Notes: generated from the letters alone by a model not told the origin. A DNA stretch of 64,000 nt from Clostridium fessum (GCF_003024715.1 NZ_PYLO01000002.1:558001-622000), one strand, 5' to 3'; counted from the first letter of the stretch, positions 46,238 to 55,932 are shown. Translations and numbers: made by a program.

Positions 46238-46286
46238 CTGTGAATTCCTCCTGCTGTTTTTATTTAAACGACCAAACTTCAAATCA

Positions 46287-47762
46287 CTATGCCCCGACAT
46301 ACTTGCGCAAAACGAAATGGATCTCCGTTCCGATGCCTTCCTTGCTGGTCGCCCAGATGCGTCCGCCGTGATCTTCGATAATCTTCTTTACGATCGAAAG
46401 CCCGATGCCGCTGCCGCCCTTGGACGAATTTCTCGACGAGTCCGTCCGGTAGAAACGGTCGAAAATATACGGCAGATCTTTCGCCGCGATTCCCTTTCCG
46501 TTGTCCTCGATGATGACCTGGATAAAATCGCCGTCATCCTTGATGCGGATATTTAAAATACCCTTTTTCTTGTCCAGATATTTGAGCGAATTTCCGATAA
46601 TGTTGTTGATCACTCGCTTCATCTGCTCCGCGTCCGCGATCACGACCACATCCTCGTCCACATAGTTGAAATATCCCAGCTCGATGCCGCGCGTCTCCAT
46701 ATCCAGACCAACTTCCTCAACACAATCACCAAAATATTCCGCCACATTGATCTTTGAAAAGTTGTACGGAATCTTGTTCGTATCAATCTTCGAATAGAAC
46801 GTCAGCTCGTCAATCAGTCGATCCATATCGTTTGCTTTATTATAAATCGTCCGAATATATTTATTCAATTTCTCAGGTGAAGAAGCCACGCCATCCTGAA
46901 TGCCTTCCACATACCCCTTGATCGCCGTGATCGGAGTCTTCAGATCATGGGAAATATTGCTGATCAGCTCTTTGCTCTCCTTGTCGTACTGGAGTTTTTC
47001 TTCCTGCGATTCCTTGAGACGCAGACGCATCTCCTCGAAATCCTGGCAGAGCATTCCGATCTCATCTTCATCATCCACATCGAGCGTAAAGTCCAGATTT
47101 CCATCCCGGATCTGCTTGGTCGCCTCCTGCAGCTTGTGCAGCGGACGCAGCAGAGAACGGTAGATCCACATGATCAGCAGACCGCCCATAAAACTGATAA
47201 TCAGCACGCCGAGAAGCAGCATCTCTCCGAGCAGCGCCTTGATCTCCGGCACATAATCCCCGACGTTCGTCACGATGAACACACTGCCCTGTGAATCATC
47301 TGAAAACCGGAAATCGATCTGTTTGACCAGATGCTGTTCCTCGCCATCCATGTAAATACTGCCTGCCATACTTCCCTGATCACCGTACGGCGCCAGCCGT
47401 TCGCAGAGCTCGCGTCCATCCTCGCTTCCGCAGAATGTGATGTCCTTGCCCTTGCGGATGACCAGATACGAATATTTATCGCGCAGTTCTTCATTGACCT
47501 TGTTCAAATAAGCCGGTTCTTCAAATAAATCTGTATTTTCCCCGACCGCCTCGCGGATCTCCTCCTGGATTCCCTGCGTCAGCCGGTTAAACACCTGTGT
47601 CTGATTGCCGGAGAGCAGATCGATCTGCTCCGACAGCCCGTATGTTTTCTGAAACAGATGCTCCTGATAATTTACGAGTCCGAACGCCGCCACAAATATG
47701 AGCACAATCGGAACGACCGTAATCGTCACAAAAGCAATCGCCAGACGTGTGCGTATCTTCAT
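46287..47762 (-). CDS. Sensor histidine kinase
   Basis: The 491-residue membrane kinase has two transmembrane helices (FVTITVVPIVLIFVAAFGLV and LLLGVLIISFMGGLLIMWIY) enclosing an extracytoplasmic sensor domain, then HAMP (LHKLQEATKQIRDGNLDF), HisKA with phospho-His in NISHDLKTPITAIKGYVEGI, and HATPase (NNIIGNSLKY, EDNGKGIAAKDL, GGSGIGLSIVKKI). ATG at 47762 follows GGAGGAAATAGG. The sensed signal is unknown. Confidence 0.93.
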   Translation of the reverse strand: MKIRTRLAIAFVTITVVPIVLIFVAAFGLVNYQEHLFQKTYGLSEQIDLLSGNQTQVFNRLTQGIQEEIREAVGENTDLFEEPAYLNKVNEELRDKYSYLVIRKGKDITFCGSEDGRELCERLAPYGDQGSMAGSIYMDGEEQHLVKQIDFRFSDDSQGSVFIVTNVGDYVPEIKALLGEMLLLGVLIISFMGGLLIMWIYRSLLRPLHKLQEATKQIRDGNLDFTLDVDDEDEIGMLCQDFEEMRLRLKESQEEKLQYDKESKELISNISHDLKTPITAIKGYVEGIQDGVASSPEKLNKYIRTIYNKANDMDRLIDELTFYSKIDTNKIPYNFSKINVAEYFGDCVEEVGLDMETRGIELGYFNYVDEDVVVIADAEQMKRVINNIIGNSLKYLDKKKGILNIRIKDDGDFIQVIIEDNGKGIAAKDLPYIFDRFYRTDSSRNSSKGGSGIGLSIVKKIIEDHGGRIWATSKEGIGTEIHFVLRKYVGA

Positions 47763-47924
47763 CCTATTTCCTCCAGTCATTGCCCGGTCTGATACCAGAT
47801 TGCTCCTACAAAAATCCTCCCGCAAAACTGCGTCGGACTTCTGCGCTTTTGCTCCTGATATCTTCCACAAATAGTGTATCATATTTTGCAGATTACGTCT
47901 CTAAAAGTATTATAAATAAAAAAG

Positions 47925-47947
47925 CATGTGCCTTTTTGTGTAATAAA
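47925..47947 (+). repeat. Fragment of family 2 repeat
   Basis: GCATGTGCCTTTTTGTGTAATAA matches 17091-17117 within copy a, where GTGCCTTTTTGTGTAATAAG begins the trailing hairpin. The rest of the element is absent. Confidence 0.5.
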
Positions 47948-47978
47948 AGAGACTGCCGCAAAAGCGGCAGCCCCCTCG
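47948..47978 (-). terminator. Terminator after metK
   Basis: On the minus strand GGCTGCCGC-TTTT-GCGGCAGTC is followed by TCTTTTATT, about 55 bases after the metK stop. Confidence 0.85.
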
Positions 47979-48030
47979 TTCTGATCTTATGATTTTTTAC
48001 GGGCAGATATCCCTGCAGCGTTTCCTACTT

Positions 48031-49218
48031 TTACAGATACGCCTTTAATTCATCCACCTTATCCAGCTTCTCCCACGGAAGATCCAGATCGTCGCGACCG
48101 AAATGTCCGTATGCAGCCGTCTGTTTGTAGATCGGGCGGCGCAGGTCAAGCATCTTGATGATGCCAGCCGGACGCAGGTCAAAGTGCTTGCGGATCATCT
48201 CAACCAGCTGATCCTCACGCAACTTGCTGGTTCCGAATGTATCTACCATGATGGAGGTCGGCTGTGCAACACCGATCGCATAGGAAAGCTGAATCTCACA
48301 TCTGTCTGCCAGTCCGGCTGCTACGATGTTTTTCGCAACATAGCGGGCTGCGTATGCAGCAGAACGATCCACTTTTGTGCAGTCTTTTCCGGAGAATGCG
48401 CCGCCGCCGTGACGCGCCATGCCGCCGTAGGTGTCCACAATGATCTTACGTCCGGTCAGGCCGCTGTCTCCGTGCGGACCGCCGATAACGAAACGTCCGG
48501 TCGGATTGATAAAGAATTTTGTATTCTCATCAACCATCTCTGCCGGCAGAATCTCGTCAAATACATATTTTTTAATATCCTTATGGATCTGCTCCTGGGT
48601 TACTTCCTCGTCATGCTGGGTGGAAAGAACCACTGCATCCAGACGGGATGGTTTGCCGTTCTCATCGTACTCTACGGTTACCTGTGTCTTGCCGTCCGGG
48701 CGCAGGTAGCGCAGGGTTCCGTCTTTGCGGACCTTGGTCAGCTGGCGTGCCAGTTTGTGTGCCAGATAAATCGGATATGGCATATATTCATCCGTTTCGT
48801 TGGTCGCATAACCAAACATCATACCCTGATCGCCGGCACCGATTGCCTCCAGCTCCTCGTCGGTCATCTTGTTCTCTTTTGCTTCCAGCGCTTTATCAAC
48901 TCCCATCGCGATATCCGGGGACTGCTCGTCCAGTGCCACGATCACGCCGCAGGTATCACAGTCAAAACCGTATTTCGCACGGTCATAACCGATCTCACGG
49001 ACGGTATTGCGGACTACCTTCTGGATATCCACATAGCCTTTCGTTGTGATCTCGCCCATAACCATAACCAGACCGGTTGTCGTCGCCGTCTCACAAGCCA
49101 CACGGCTCATCGGATCCTGCTCTAAGAGCGCGTCCAGAATCGCATCGGAAATCTGATCACACATTTTATCCGGATGTCCTTCGGTTACTGATTCAGATGT
49201 AAAAAGTAATCTCTCCAT
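48031..49218 (-). CDS. metK: S-adenosylmethionine synthetase
   Basis: The 395-residue enzyme makes SAM from methionine and ATP. Motifs: [32 protein letters not shown] (the adenine-binding loop), [15 protein letters not shown] and the end [15 protein letters not shown] at 49218 follows CAAAGGAGGAAAT. The upstream SAM-I riboswitch with its terminator provides product feedback. Confidence 0.97.
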   Translation of the reverse strand: MERLLFTSESVTEGHPDKMCDQISDAILDALLEQDPMSRVACETATTTGLVMVMGEITTKGYVDIQKVVRNTVREIGYDRAKYGFDCDTCGVIVALDEQSPDIAMGVDKALEAKENKMTDEELEAIGAGDQGMMFGYATNETDEYMPYPIYLAHKLARQLTKVRKDGTLRYLRPDGKTQVTVEYDENGKPSRLDAVVLSTQHDEEVTQEQIHKDIKKYVFDEILPAEMVDENTKFFINPTGRFVIGGPHGDSGLTGRKIIVDTYGGMARHGGGAFSGKDCTKVDRSAAYAARYVAKNIVAAGLADRCEIQLSYAIGVAQPTSIMVDTFGTSKLREDQLVEMIRKHFDLRPAGIIKMLDLRRPIYKQTAAYGHFGRDDLDLPWEKLDKVDELKAYL

Positions 49219-49251
49219 ATTTCCTCCTTTGATAAGTTTGTCGTAAGACAT

Positions 49252-49279
49252 AAAAAAAGTCCGCAGCAACACGGACTTG
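49252..49279 (-). terminator. Expression-platform terminator of the SAM riboswitch
   Basis: On the minus strand AAGTCCGTGTTGCTGCGGAC is followed by seven T residues, between the aptamer and metK. Confidence 0.88.
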
Positions 49280-49298
49280 ATTATCTCGATCAAATCCT

Positions 49299-49440
49299 CT
49301 TATTGCTCGATAAACCGATCTCCCGGTTCCTCGCTCAGGCTGGCACCTTCCGTTCCCTGCTGAGACCAATTTTCAGTCCCATGTAACGGGGTTGCCGTGA
49401 CTTCATAGATCCTTTGTATCTCCATCACTCTGAATAAGGG
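49299..49440 (-). promoter_or_regulatory. SAM-I riboswitch (S-box)
   Basis: On the minus strand: P1 begins CTTATTCAGAGTGATGGAG and closes with CAATAAG. Core blocks GATCTATGAAGTCACGGCAA and CC (kink-turn and SAM pocket), GAAGGTGCCAGCCTGAGCGA, and the P4 stem are in order. It lies upstream of metK with a terminator after it, the expected arrangement. Confidence 0.9.
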
Positions 49441-49479
49441 ATATATACGAACTTTTTAATTGTTAAAAGTTTCAACAGT

Positions 49480-49508
49480 ACGATAACATACTCCGCGGTG
49501 TCTGTCAA
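49480..49508 (-). promoter_or_regulatory. Promoter of the SAM riboswitch-metK unit
   Basis: On the minus strand TTGACA (49503-49508) and TATCGT (49480-49485) with a 17-base spacer. The -35 lies in the loop/arm of a GCGGTGTC/GACACCGC hairpin (49494-49528) downstream of murA. Confidence 0.65.
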
Positions 49509-49536
49509 GCAATATGTGACACCGCATTCTTTTTTA

Positions 49537-50829
49537 TCAGCCCACTTTGAGTCTGAACTTCTGCGCCTCTTTCTCGGAATCGACTTTCTCGATCACCGCG
49601 CCAAGTCCCTGCAGCTTCTTCTCAAAATGCTCATAGCCTCTCTGGATATAACCGATCTCATCAACGGTCGTATATCCTTCCGCTGCCAGCCCCGCAATGA
49701 CCAGGGCAGCGCCTGCGCGCAGATCTGGTGCCTCCACCTGTGCTCCAGTCAGCTTCTTCACGCCGGTAATGATCGCGGTATTGCCCTCAACCTTGATGCG
49801 TCCACCCATGCGGGCAAGTTCGTCCACATATTTAAAACGGTTTTCAAAAATACTCTCGGTCACTACACTGGTTCCCTCTGCCAGTGCCAGTGTCACGGTG
49901 ATCTGCGGCTGCATATCAGTCGGAAATCCCGGATACGGAAGTGTCTTGATATCGGTATGCACATGGCTCGGGCGTCCCACAACACGAACCGCCTCATCAA
50001 ACTCCGTCACCTCACAGCCCATCTCGATAAGCTTCGCAGAAATTGCTTCCAGATGCTTCGGAATGACATTCTGTACCATCACGTCGCCGCGGGTGATCGC
50101 TGCCGCACACATAAATGTACCTGCCTCGATCTGGTCCGGGATGATCGAATATTCGGTTCCATGCAGCTTGTGGACGCCGCGGATGCGGATCACGTCGGTT
50201 CCGGCACCCTTGACATTGGCTCCCATGCTGTTTAAGAAGTTCGCCACATCGACGACATGTGGTTCTTTCGCCGGATTCTCGATGATCGTCTCGCCCTCTG
50301 CCAGCGTCGCTGCCATCATGATATTGATCGTCGCGCCGACCGACACCATATCCAGATAAATATGGGTACCAACTAAATCAATCGCATGTGCGAGCACCGC
50401 GCCATTTTCCACCTGTACCTTCGCACCGAGGGCACGGAAGCCCTTTAAATGCTGGTCGATCGGACGGCTGCCGATGTTGCATCCGCCCGGAAGCGGAACC
50501 TGTGCGCTTTTATACTTGCCAAGCAGGGCGCCAATAAAATAGTAGGAAGCCCGGATCCGGCGGATGTACTCGTCATCCACATGGATCGCATGAATCCCCT
50601 TCGCATTGATGCGGACAGTGTGCCGGTCAATCCGGTCTACCATCGCGCCAATCTCCGAAACAGCCTCCAGAAACACGTTGATATCACGCACGTCCGGCAG
50701 ATTTTCTATTAAAACATCCTCGTCCGTCAGAATCGATGCCGCCAAGATTCCCAGCGCCGCATTCTTCGCTCCGCTGATAGTCACTTCGCCTACCAGCGGA
50801 TTTCCGCCCTTCATAATAAATTGTTCCAT
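49537..50829 (-). CDS. murA: UDP-N-acetylglucosamine 1-carboxyvinyltransferase
   Basis: The 430-residue enzyme begins peptidoglycan precursor synthesis by adding enolpyruvate to UDP-GlcNAc. Signature: GEVTISGAKNAALGILAASI, with the catalytic Cys in LPGGCNIGSRPIDQHL (fosfomycin target). RAGAALVIAGLAAEGYT is the C-terminal family block. ATG at 50829 follows GAGGTGCAGA. Monocistronic as far as seen. Confidence 0.95.
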   Translation of the reverse strand: MEQFIMKGGNPLVGEVTISGAKNAALGILAASILTDEDVLIENLPDVRDINVFLEAVSEIGAMVDRIDRHTVRINAKGIHAIHVDDEYIRRIRASYYFIGALLGKYKSAQVPLPGGCNIGSRPIDQHLKGFRALGAKVQVENGAVLAHAIDLVGTHIYLDMVSVGATINIMMAATLAEGETIIENPAKEPHVVDVANFLNSMGANVKGAGTDVIRIRGVHKLHGTEYSIIPDQIEAGTFMCAAAITRGDVMVQNVIPKHLEAISAKLIEMGCEVTEFDEAVRVVGRPSHVHTDIKTLPYPGFPTDMQPQITVTLALAEGTSVVTESIFENRFKYVDELARMGGRIKVEGNTAIITGVKKLTGAQVEAPDLRAGAALVIAGLAAEGYTTVDEIGYIQRGYEHFEKKLQGLGAVIEKVDSEKEAQKFRLKVG

Positions 50830-50973
50830 TCTGCACCTCAAAATCTATTATCTTACGATACTTACACGCGCCAGACGGCGCCTCAAATCTTTAATATTTT
50901 CTTAAATTTATATCATGTTATCTACATGATTATATCATAACATCTCAATTTGTAAAGCACTGGCTTTCCGTTT

Positions 50974-51106
50974 ATTACTGTTCACGCATATGTGCCCAGT
51001 AATGGAATTTGCCGTGGCTTCGCATTCTAATACGGCAAATTCCTGCTGCCACCACGTTTTCTTACGGCACTTTCGGTTCCAAAAGTGCCTCCCCGTGAAC
51101 AGTAAC
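50974..51106 (+). repeat. HP133 element (subtype 1), full copy
   Basis: 133 bp matching 27704-27836. First base is A instead of G in the terminal repeat, and the hairpin 1 loop reads CGCATTCTAATA. It ends 13 bases before the stop codon of the 826-residue protein gene and lies upstream of murA. Confidence 0.9.
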
Positions 51107-51119
51107 TTCCGTTTTCTCC

Positions 51120-53600
51120 TTAATTAGCAAGGAAACAGATGAAATCATTGCCTCCATTTCCCTCGAAAAATGCTGCTGCATCGTTGAGTCCCATCTTATC
51201 CGTGTAGGCAAATTCCGTGCCCGGATACCAGAGACAGGAGATGTTGTACGCGTCGTATCCACAGATCAAACCATAGCTTCCGTCTCCCAGATATGCCACC
51301 ACTGGCATGCCCGCGTAGACAAAGTAGAGAATCTGGTTCAGCGTCAGCCCGCGTGCGTCGATTAACTCTGTGCCATCCGAGGAGGTCGTCTTTCCGTCCG
51401 CCATATCCGACAGATAGCGGCTGACGGTTCCCGCCATATTCTGTACGTCGCGGATTGTCTTCGCGTCGCTCCGGTTTGCTCTCACCCAGACAACCCGGTC
51501 ATTTTCATCCGTTACGAGTCCCATGCCATCGTAAGCTGCCTGCACCGCGCTGGAAAATTCCGCATACGAGCCTTTCAGGCGTCCCTCGCTGTAGGCACTG
51601 TAAATCCGCTGTGCAGCCGCGCCATTGTTCTGAAGCACAATCACATCATTTTCTTCTGCTGCCACCTGCTTCGGAACATGCACCTTCGTGCTCCGTGCCG
51701 TCTTGCCTGCATCCAGCTTGACGCAGTAGAGACGCCCCTTTGCGCTGTCATTTAATGTAGCGATTCCATCCAGTGGATCTTTCGACACTTCCTCATTACA
51801 GACCAGCGTGTCCTCGTCCATCGGCTGATAGCCGCTTCCTATCTGGTGCATCCGTGACAGATGAACCCGGCTGTCCTGAATCCGCACATCCACCAGGCTG
51901 ACACCCGGCTTCTCATAGCGGGTCTCCATCTCCATATTGCTGCCGACGATCTCGACCGCATACAGCGGAAGCCCCGTCACGCGTCCGTCCATCGTAAGCT
52001 GCTCGTTCGGATGGGCAAGCCCGTAGACTAAGTCGGTTCCGACAAATCCGATCAGCCGGATCACGGTCTGCTCCTGGAAGGAAATCTCATCCTTCTTGCC
52101 TGTCTCCAGATTCATGACATGCAGCTTGGTCGAACGGTAAATATCCGCCCCATCCTGCCACGCAATCCGGGAGGCATCCGTGCTGACTGCAAAATTTTCC
52201 TCCGTCAGGCCATCTGCCACCACCATGTACTCTTTTCCCGTCAGATCGACACTGTAAACCGCATGGTTCATCAGCACATACAGCGTCTGCCCGCCGCTTA
52301 AGTAGCACAGCTGGTTGATATCCTGGCGCAGGTTGCCGTAATCGGTCGATGCCGGCAGATACAGCCGCTCTGTCAGGGCATTTCCCGCAGTCTCATAGCG
52401 GTACAGCGCGATTCCCGTCGTTCCCTCGTGGTTACCGCGGCTCATATAGCCGTACACGGCAAAATCAATCTGGCCTGCCTCGCTCACATCCAGAATCTTG
52501 ATTCCGTAGGTATCATAATTGACCCTCGTATCATTCTCGCTCTTGCGGAACGCAAATACCTTTGTGCTCTCTTTTTTTCCTGTATCATAAATCCAGAGCG
52601 CCCGGTTTGCCACAAAGGCACGGTATTTTCCCGCTTCATCCTGCATCGACTGCAGATCCTCCGCATCCGAAACCCCCAGCTGAATCCGGTCGCCAGAATA
52701 GGCGCTGCTCTCCCCCGTAAAAATCTGGTCCGCGCGGCGGTCATAATTCATCATGTAGATGCGCTGTGCGCCCAGCTTCATCGTGAAGCTCTCGATCACA
52801 TCGTAATAAGCAGCCGCCTTGCCATCCTTCATCTCACTTACAACATACTTTAAATCGATCGTCCCAATGATGCCTTGCAGCTCCCGCAGATGAATTTCCG
52901 GTTCGCTGACCCGCTCCATCGAAAGCCCTTTCCAGGTCAGCTGGCTGAAATCGCTTTTTAACGTCACATGTCCCAACGAACTGTTGTCCGCATTCGGATC
53001 CGTCTCCAGATAGGTCGTCAGCTCCCTCGCTGAATCATAATCAAACGTCTTTTCAGAAAAGGACACCGCCAGATCGACCATCTCCTGCACACGGCTCTCC
53101 TGCTGCCACATCACGCGCGTGTAAAAATAGATCGCCGGGTGCTTTTCCGTCGTGATCGCAATCGTTAAGCGGTATTCGCTTTCCTCCGTCAGAAGGTTCT
53201 GGATCGGAAGCTCCGCAGAAACCTCTTCCCCTGACTGTTCCCAGTGGTCAAGCGTTGTCCGTTCTACCAGACGTTCGCCGTCCAGACTGCGGATCTCATA
53301 CTGCATCCCCGTAATCTGGGAGTCCAGCTTGTCGATCGTCACCGACAGTTTCCGGTCTGCCGGAAGCAGCGTCAGATCCCCGCGTCCAGCCGCTTTCTGG
53401 CTGTCCTCCACGAAACCGTCCAGCTCGTTCATCCGCCGCCCCAGAATATTCACATAAGCGACTGGAAGGTTCGCGTCCTCAATCGAAGTATAGACTGCCC
53501 CATCCTCCCGCAGCTGCATCCAGGACCAGGTAAAATAACCGGCTACTGCCAGCACAAATAAGATCAGTAAAATCAGTATCTTTTTCAGGTTTTTCTTCAT
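51120..53600 (-). CDS. Membrane-anchored protein with propeller-like middle and degenerate C39-like domain
   Basis: The 826-residue protein has a basic start (KKNLKK), one transmembrane helix (ILILLILFVLAVAGYFTW), and a large external part. Residues about 300-600 contain TolB-like strands with repeats such as GQTLYVLMNHAVYSVDLTGK and ASRIAWQDGADIYRSTKLHV, suggesting a beta-propeller. The C-terminus (LTLNQILYFVYAGMPVVAYL followed by GDGSYGLICGYD) resembles a peptidase C39-like fold, but the catalytic Cys and His are not evident. I do not recognise a named family. Start ATG at 53600. Confidence 0.6.
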   Translation of the reverse strand: MKKNLKKILILLILFVLAVAGYFTWSWMQLREDGAVYTSIEDANLPVAYVNILGRRMNELDGFVEDSQKAAGRGDLTLLPADRKLSVTIDKLDSQITGMQYEIRSLDGERLVERTTLDHWEQSGEEVSAELPIQNLLTEESEYRLTIAITTEKHPAIYFYTRVMWQQESRVQEMVDLAVSFSEKTFDYDSARELTTYLETDPNADNSSLGHVTLKSDFSQLTWKGLSMERVSEPEIHLRELQGIIGTIDLKYVVSEMKDGKAAAYYDVIESFTMKLGAQRIYMMNYDRRADQIFTGESSAYSGDRIQLGVSDAEDLQSMQDEAGKYRAFVANRALWIYDTGKKESTKVFAFRKSENDTRVNYDTYGIKILDVSEAGQIDFAVYGYMSRGNHEGTTGIALYRYETAGNALTERLYLPASTDYGNLRQDINQLCYLSGGQTLYVLMNHAVYSVDLTGKEYMVVADGLTEENFAVSTDASRIAWQDGADIYRSTKLHVMNLETGKKDEISFQEQTVIRLIGFVGTDLVYGLAHPNEQLTMDGRVTGLPLYAVEIVGSNMEMETRYEKPGVSLVDVRIQDSRVHLSRMHQIGSGYQPMDEDTLVCNEEVSKDPLDGIATLNDSAKGRLYCVKLDAGKTARSTKVHVPKQVAAEENDVIVLQNNGAAAQRIYSAYSEGRLKGSYAEFSSAVQAAYDGMGLVTDENDRVVWVRANRSDAKTIRDVQNMAGTVSRYLSDMADGKTTSSDGTELIDARGLTLNQILYFVYAGMPVVAYLGDGSYGLICGYDAYNISCLWYPGTEFAYTDKMGLNDAAAFFEGNGGNDFICFLAN

Positions 53601-53909
53601 ATATCAAATCAATTCCTTTTATCTCTCCACCATACCAGTTCCGTATCTTCACAGGTACAGGAAAATCTACCCGTCGAACTGTTTTTGTTTTGTCATGTAC
53701 GCCAAAAACTGCCGCAGGCACCTATCTGTCCCGGCGGCAGCCTTTGTCTCAGTATAACACAAGCAGGCTTCAAATTCCAGAATTTCTATGATTTGTAAGA
53801 ACTCCGATTTTTCACTCCGATTGTTCTTTTTCCAAATCGGCAAAATCCGTGTCACAACTGGATGTTACCGCATTTTGATTCAGAAAATTTGCACCCAAAA
53901 ACCGCAATT
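53601..53909. other. Intergenic region with extended -10 and promoter-proximal terminator
   Basis: 309 bases between the proline-rich gene and the 826-residue protein gene. On the minus strand an extended -10 (TGTTATACT, about 53751-53759) is followed within about 15 bases by a hairpin CTGCCGC/GCGGCAG with T5 (53704-53741). The rest holds no gene I can support. Confidence 0.5.
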
Positions 53910-54773
53910 TCAGCACTTCCGACACCGTCTTCGCTCCTGCAGCTCATTCATTAATAAAACCTGAAGAAAATCCTGAAGCGGCGCTCCCCACGGATTCCCC
54001 GGTCTCCCCGGACGCGGTTCCGGCGGCGGGGGCGGCGGTCCCCACGGATTTCCTGGTCCTCCCGGGCGCGGTCCCGGCGGCGGGGGCGGCGGTCCCCACG
54101 GATTTCCCGGTCCTCCCGGGCGCGGTCCCGGCGGCGGGGGCGGCGGTCCCCACGGATTTCCCGGTCCTCCCGGGCGCGGTCCCGGCGGCGGAGGCGGCGG
54201 TCCCCACGGATTTCCCGGTCCTCCCGGGCGCGGTCCCGGCGGCGGGGGCGGCGGTCCCCACGGATTTCCTGGTCCTCCCGGGCGCGGTCCCGGCGGCGGA
54301 CTCCATGGACGGCGCTCCTGCGCGGTCAGATTCGGCTCATCCGCCTCCCACACCATATATCCAGCGTTTCCGCCCTTCTGTTCGCCCCGAAGTGGTCCAT
54401 ACCATACATCATTTCCAGGAAGATGCGGCTGTATGCTGGTTCCCGCCAGATTCTCTTCTCTTTCTCCACCAGGAGAATCTATTTTCAGGGAATTTTCCAC
54501 CATCGCCGTTCCTTCTTCTGTGGATACGGTACCCACGTCCGCCGCCTTTATATAGGTCGTCAGTGTATCCGTCCTTTCCGTTCCAGCCGGATAAACCTTC
54601 TGCCATTTTTCCAGTGCCCGTTTTGTCAGTTTTTCCAGAAAGATCCGATCCGGATATTCATCATAGATGGGACTCCCCTCATACTCCAGCTCATCACAGA
54701 CCGCTTCCACGCAAAGCTGCATCTGCTTACATGCAGCCGGATAAAGACTCTTAAAATATGCAAAATCCTGCAT
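53910..54773 (-). CDS. Proline/glycine-rich tandem-repeat protein
   Basis: The 287-residue protein has an N-terminal domain of about 60 residues (CVEAVCDELEYEGSPIYDEY, then PDRIFLEKLTKRALEKW) that I recall from clostridial hypothetical proteins. A Thr/Glu linker follows, then six units of 18 residues (158-263) of the form GPGNPWG-PPPPPP-GPRPG, with Trp spaced exactly 18 apart. The tail is basic and Cys-containing (RRRCRKC). No signal peptide. ATG at 54773 with GGGGG 12 bases upstream. Possibly a spore surface or scaffold protein, but this is a guess. Confidence 0.65.
   Translation of the reverse strand: MQDFAYFKSLYPAACKQMQLCVEAVCDELEYEGSPIYDEYPDRIFLEKLTKRALEKWQKVYPAGTERTDTLTTYIKAADVGTVSTEEGTAMVENSLKIDSPGGEREENLAGTSIQPHLPGNDVWYGPLRGEQKGGNAGYMVWEADEPNLTAQERRPWSPPPGPRPGGPGNPWGPPPPPPGPRPGGPGNPWGPPPPPPGPRPGGPGNPWGPPPPPPGPRPGGPGNPWGPPPPPPGPRPGGPGNPWGPPPPPPEPRPGRPGNPWGAPLQDFLQVLLMNELQERRRCRKC
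53985..54302 (-). repeat. 54-bp coding tandem repeat
   Basis: About six units of 54 bp (18 codons) of very GC-rich DNA encode the Pro/Gly/Trp repeats. Neighbouring units differ by only a few bases, so recent expansion or contraction is likely. Confidence 0.9.
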
Positions 54774-54903
54774 CGGACTGCCATTCCCCCTTAATTCAAG
54801 GCTTACATGGTATCCTATGCAGGATTTATGCGTATCATGTTATTCTCACGTACCGTTTTTCACGTTATCCTCTGCACAGCCGAATCAACTGTTCCTCAAA
54901 TTA

Positions 54904-55824
54904 TCAAAACAGTTTTTCCGGGTACACGCCCTCACGGATCAGCGCCCGGATCGACTCCGTCACACTCTCCTTATCCTCACGGTAGGTCACGCCAAACCAG
55001 CGGTCATGCGTCTCCAGAAGCTTCACCCGTGCGCGTCCGTCGTGGATCATCTGATCGATGATCGTCGGAAGCAGGTACTCCGACTTCACGTCGCCCTCTT
55101 TCAGCCCCGCAAGAAACTCTGGAAATCCTTTTTCCAGCTCCTCCACAAAGCCCGGTGTGAGTCCCCACATATTCATCGATACATGCTGGTTCTCCTGAAC
55201 CGAAACCGGACTCCCCTCTTTATCCGTCGCCGTCATGCCGTCCGCTGTCTTCTGGATATTGTAGGTTTCGGTTACGCGTTTTAAAATCTCTCCCTCACCC
55301 ACCTCACAGACGCCGCGTGTCACGCCGCCGTTCTCGCTGAGCGTATTTGCCAGAATAAAGCCACCCATACAGATATCATACACCGGTGCGTTCACGTCCA
55401 TCTGTTCCACCATGTATGTATGAATCTTTCGGAACACTTCTTTTCCATAATAATCATCCGCATTGATCACCAGAAATGGCTCTTCGACCAGTCCGCGAAT
55501 GCTCAAAATCGCCTGTCCGGTTCCCCACGGTTTTTTCCGGTCTGCCGGGACACTGAATCCCTCCGGTACATCCGAAAGCTCCTGAAATGCGTATGTCACC
55601 GGCGCAATCTTCTCAATCCGGTTCCCGATCACTTCTTTGAAGTCCTCCTCCAAATCATGGCGGATCACAAAGATAATCCGGTCAAATCCCGCTTCCAGCG
55701 CGTCATGGATGGAGTAATCCATAATGATCTCCCCATTCGGACCCACCGGCTCCAGCTGTTTGATCCCTCCGCCAAAACGGCTTCCGATTCCGGCTGCCAT
55801 AATGACAAGTGCTGTTTTTTTCAT
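54904..55824 (-). CDS. Sugar-phosphate nucleotidyltransferase family protein (paralogue 2)
   Basis: The 306-residue protein has VIMAAGIGSRFGGGIKQLEP, KPWGTGQAILS and FLVINADDYYGKEVFRKIH, matching the paralogue at 9494-10420 over its whole length. It is a probable NDP-sugar pyrophosphorylase of unknown specificity. ATG at 55824 follows GAGGAGAGGGAAG. Its own promoter is at 55904-55932. Confidence 0.85.
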   Translation of the reverse strand: MKKTALVIMAAGIGSRFGGGIKQLEPVGPNGEIIMDYSIHDALEAGFDRIIFVIRHDLEEDFKEVIGNRIEKIAPVTYAFQELSDVPEGFSVPADRKKPWGTGQAILSIRGLVEEPFLVINADDYYGKEVFRKIHTYMVEQMDVNAPVYDICMGGFILANTLSENGGVTRGVCEVGEGEILKRVTETYNIQKTADGMTATDKEGSPVSVQENQHVSMNMWGLTPGFVEELEKGFPEFLAGLKEGDVKSEYLLPTIIDQMIHDGRARVKLLETHDRWFGVTYREDKESVTESIRALIREGVYPEKLF

Positions 55825-55903
55825 CTTCCCTCTCCTCGTCCGTATATTTGCTGCCATCTGAACATTATGTGAACAACAACATTTTTACTGCAATCGTATA
55901 TCC

Positions 55904-55932
55904 AGTATAGCACAGAACCCCTGTGGTTGCAA
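55904..55932 (-). promoter_or_regulatory. Promoter of nucleotidyltransferase paralogue 2, inside a hairpin
   Basis: On the minus strand TTGCAA (55927-55932) and TATACT (55904-55909) are 17 bases apart. The spacer contains one arm (GAACCCCTGTGG, 55915-55926) of a perfect 12-bp inverted repeat whose partner is at 55937-55948; the -35 is in the loop. Confidence 0.65.

Noticed and set aside
53985-54302. Possible CRISPR array
   Set aside because: Units are contiguous and in frame without unique spacers, so this is a coding tandem repeat.
53944-54306. 120-codon Ala/Gly/Thr repeat protein on the minus strand in another frame
   Set aside because: It is the frame-shifted reading of the 54-bp repeats in the proline-rich gene; a tandem repeat keeps all frames open.
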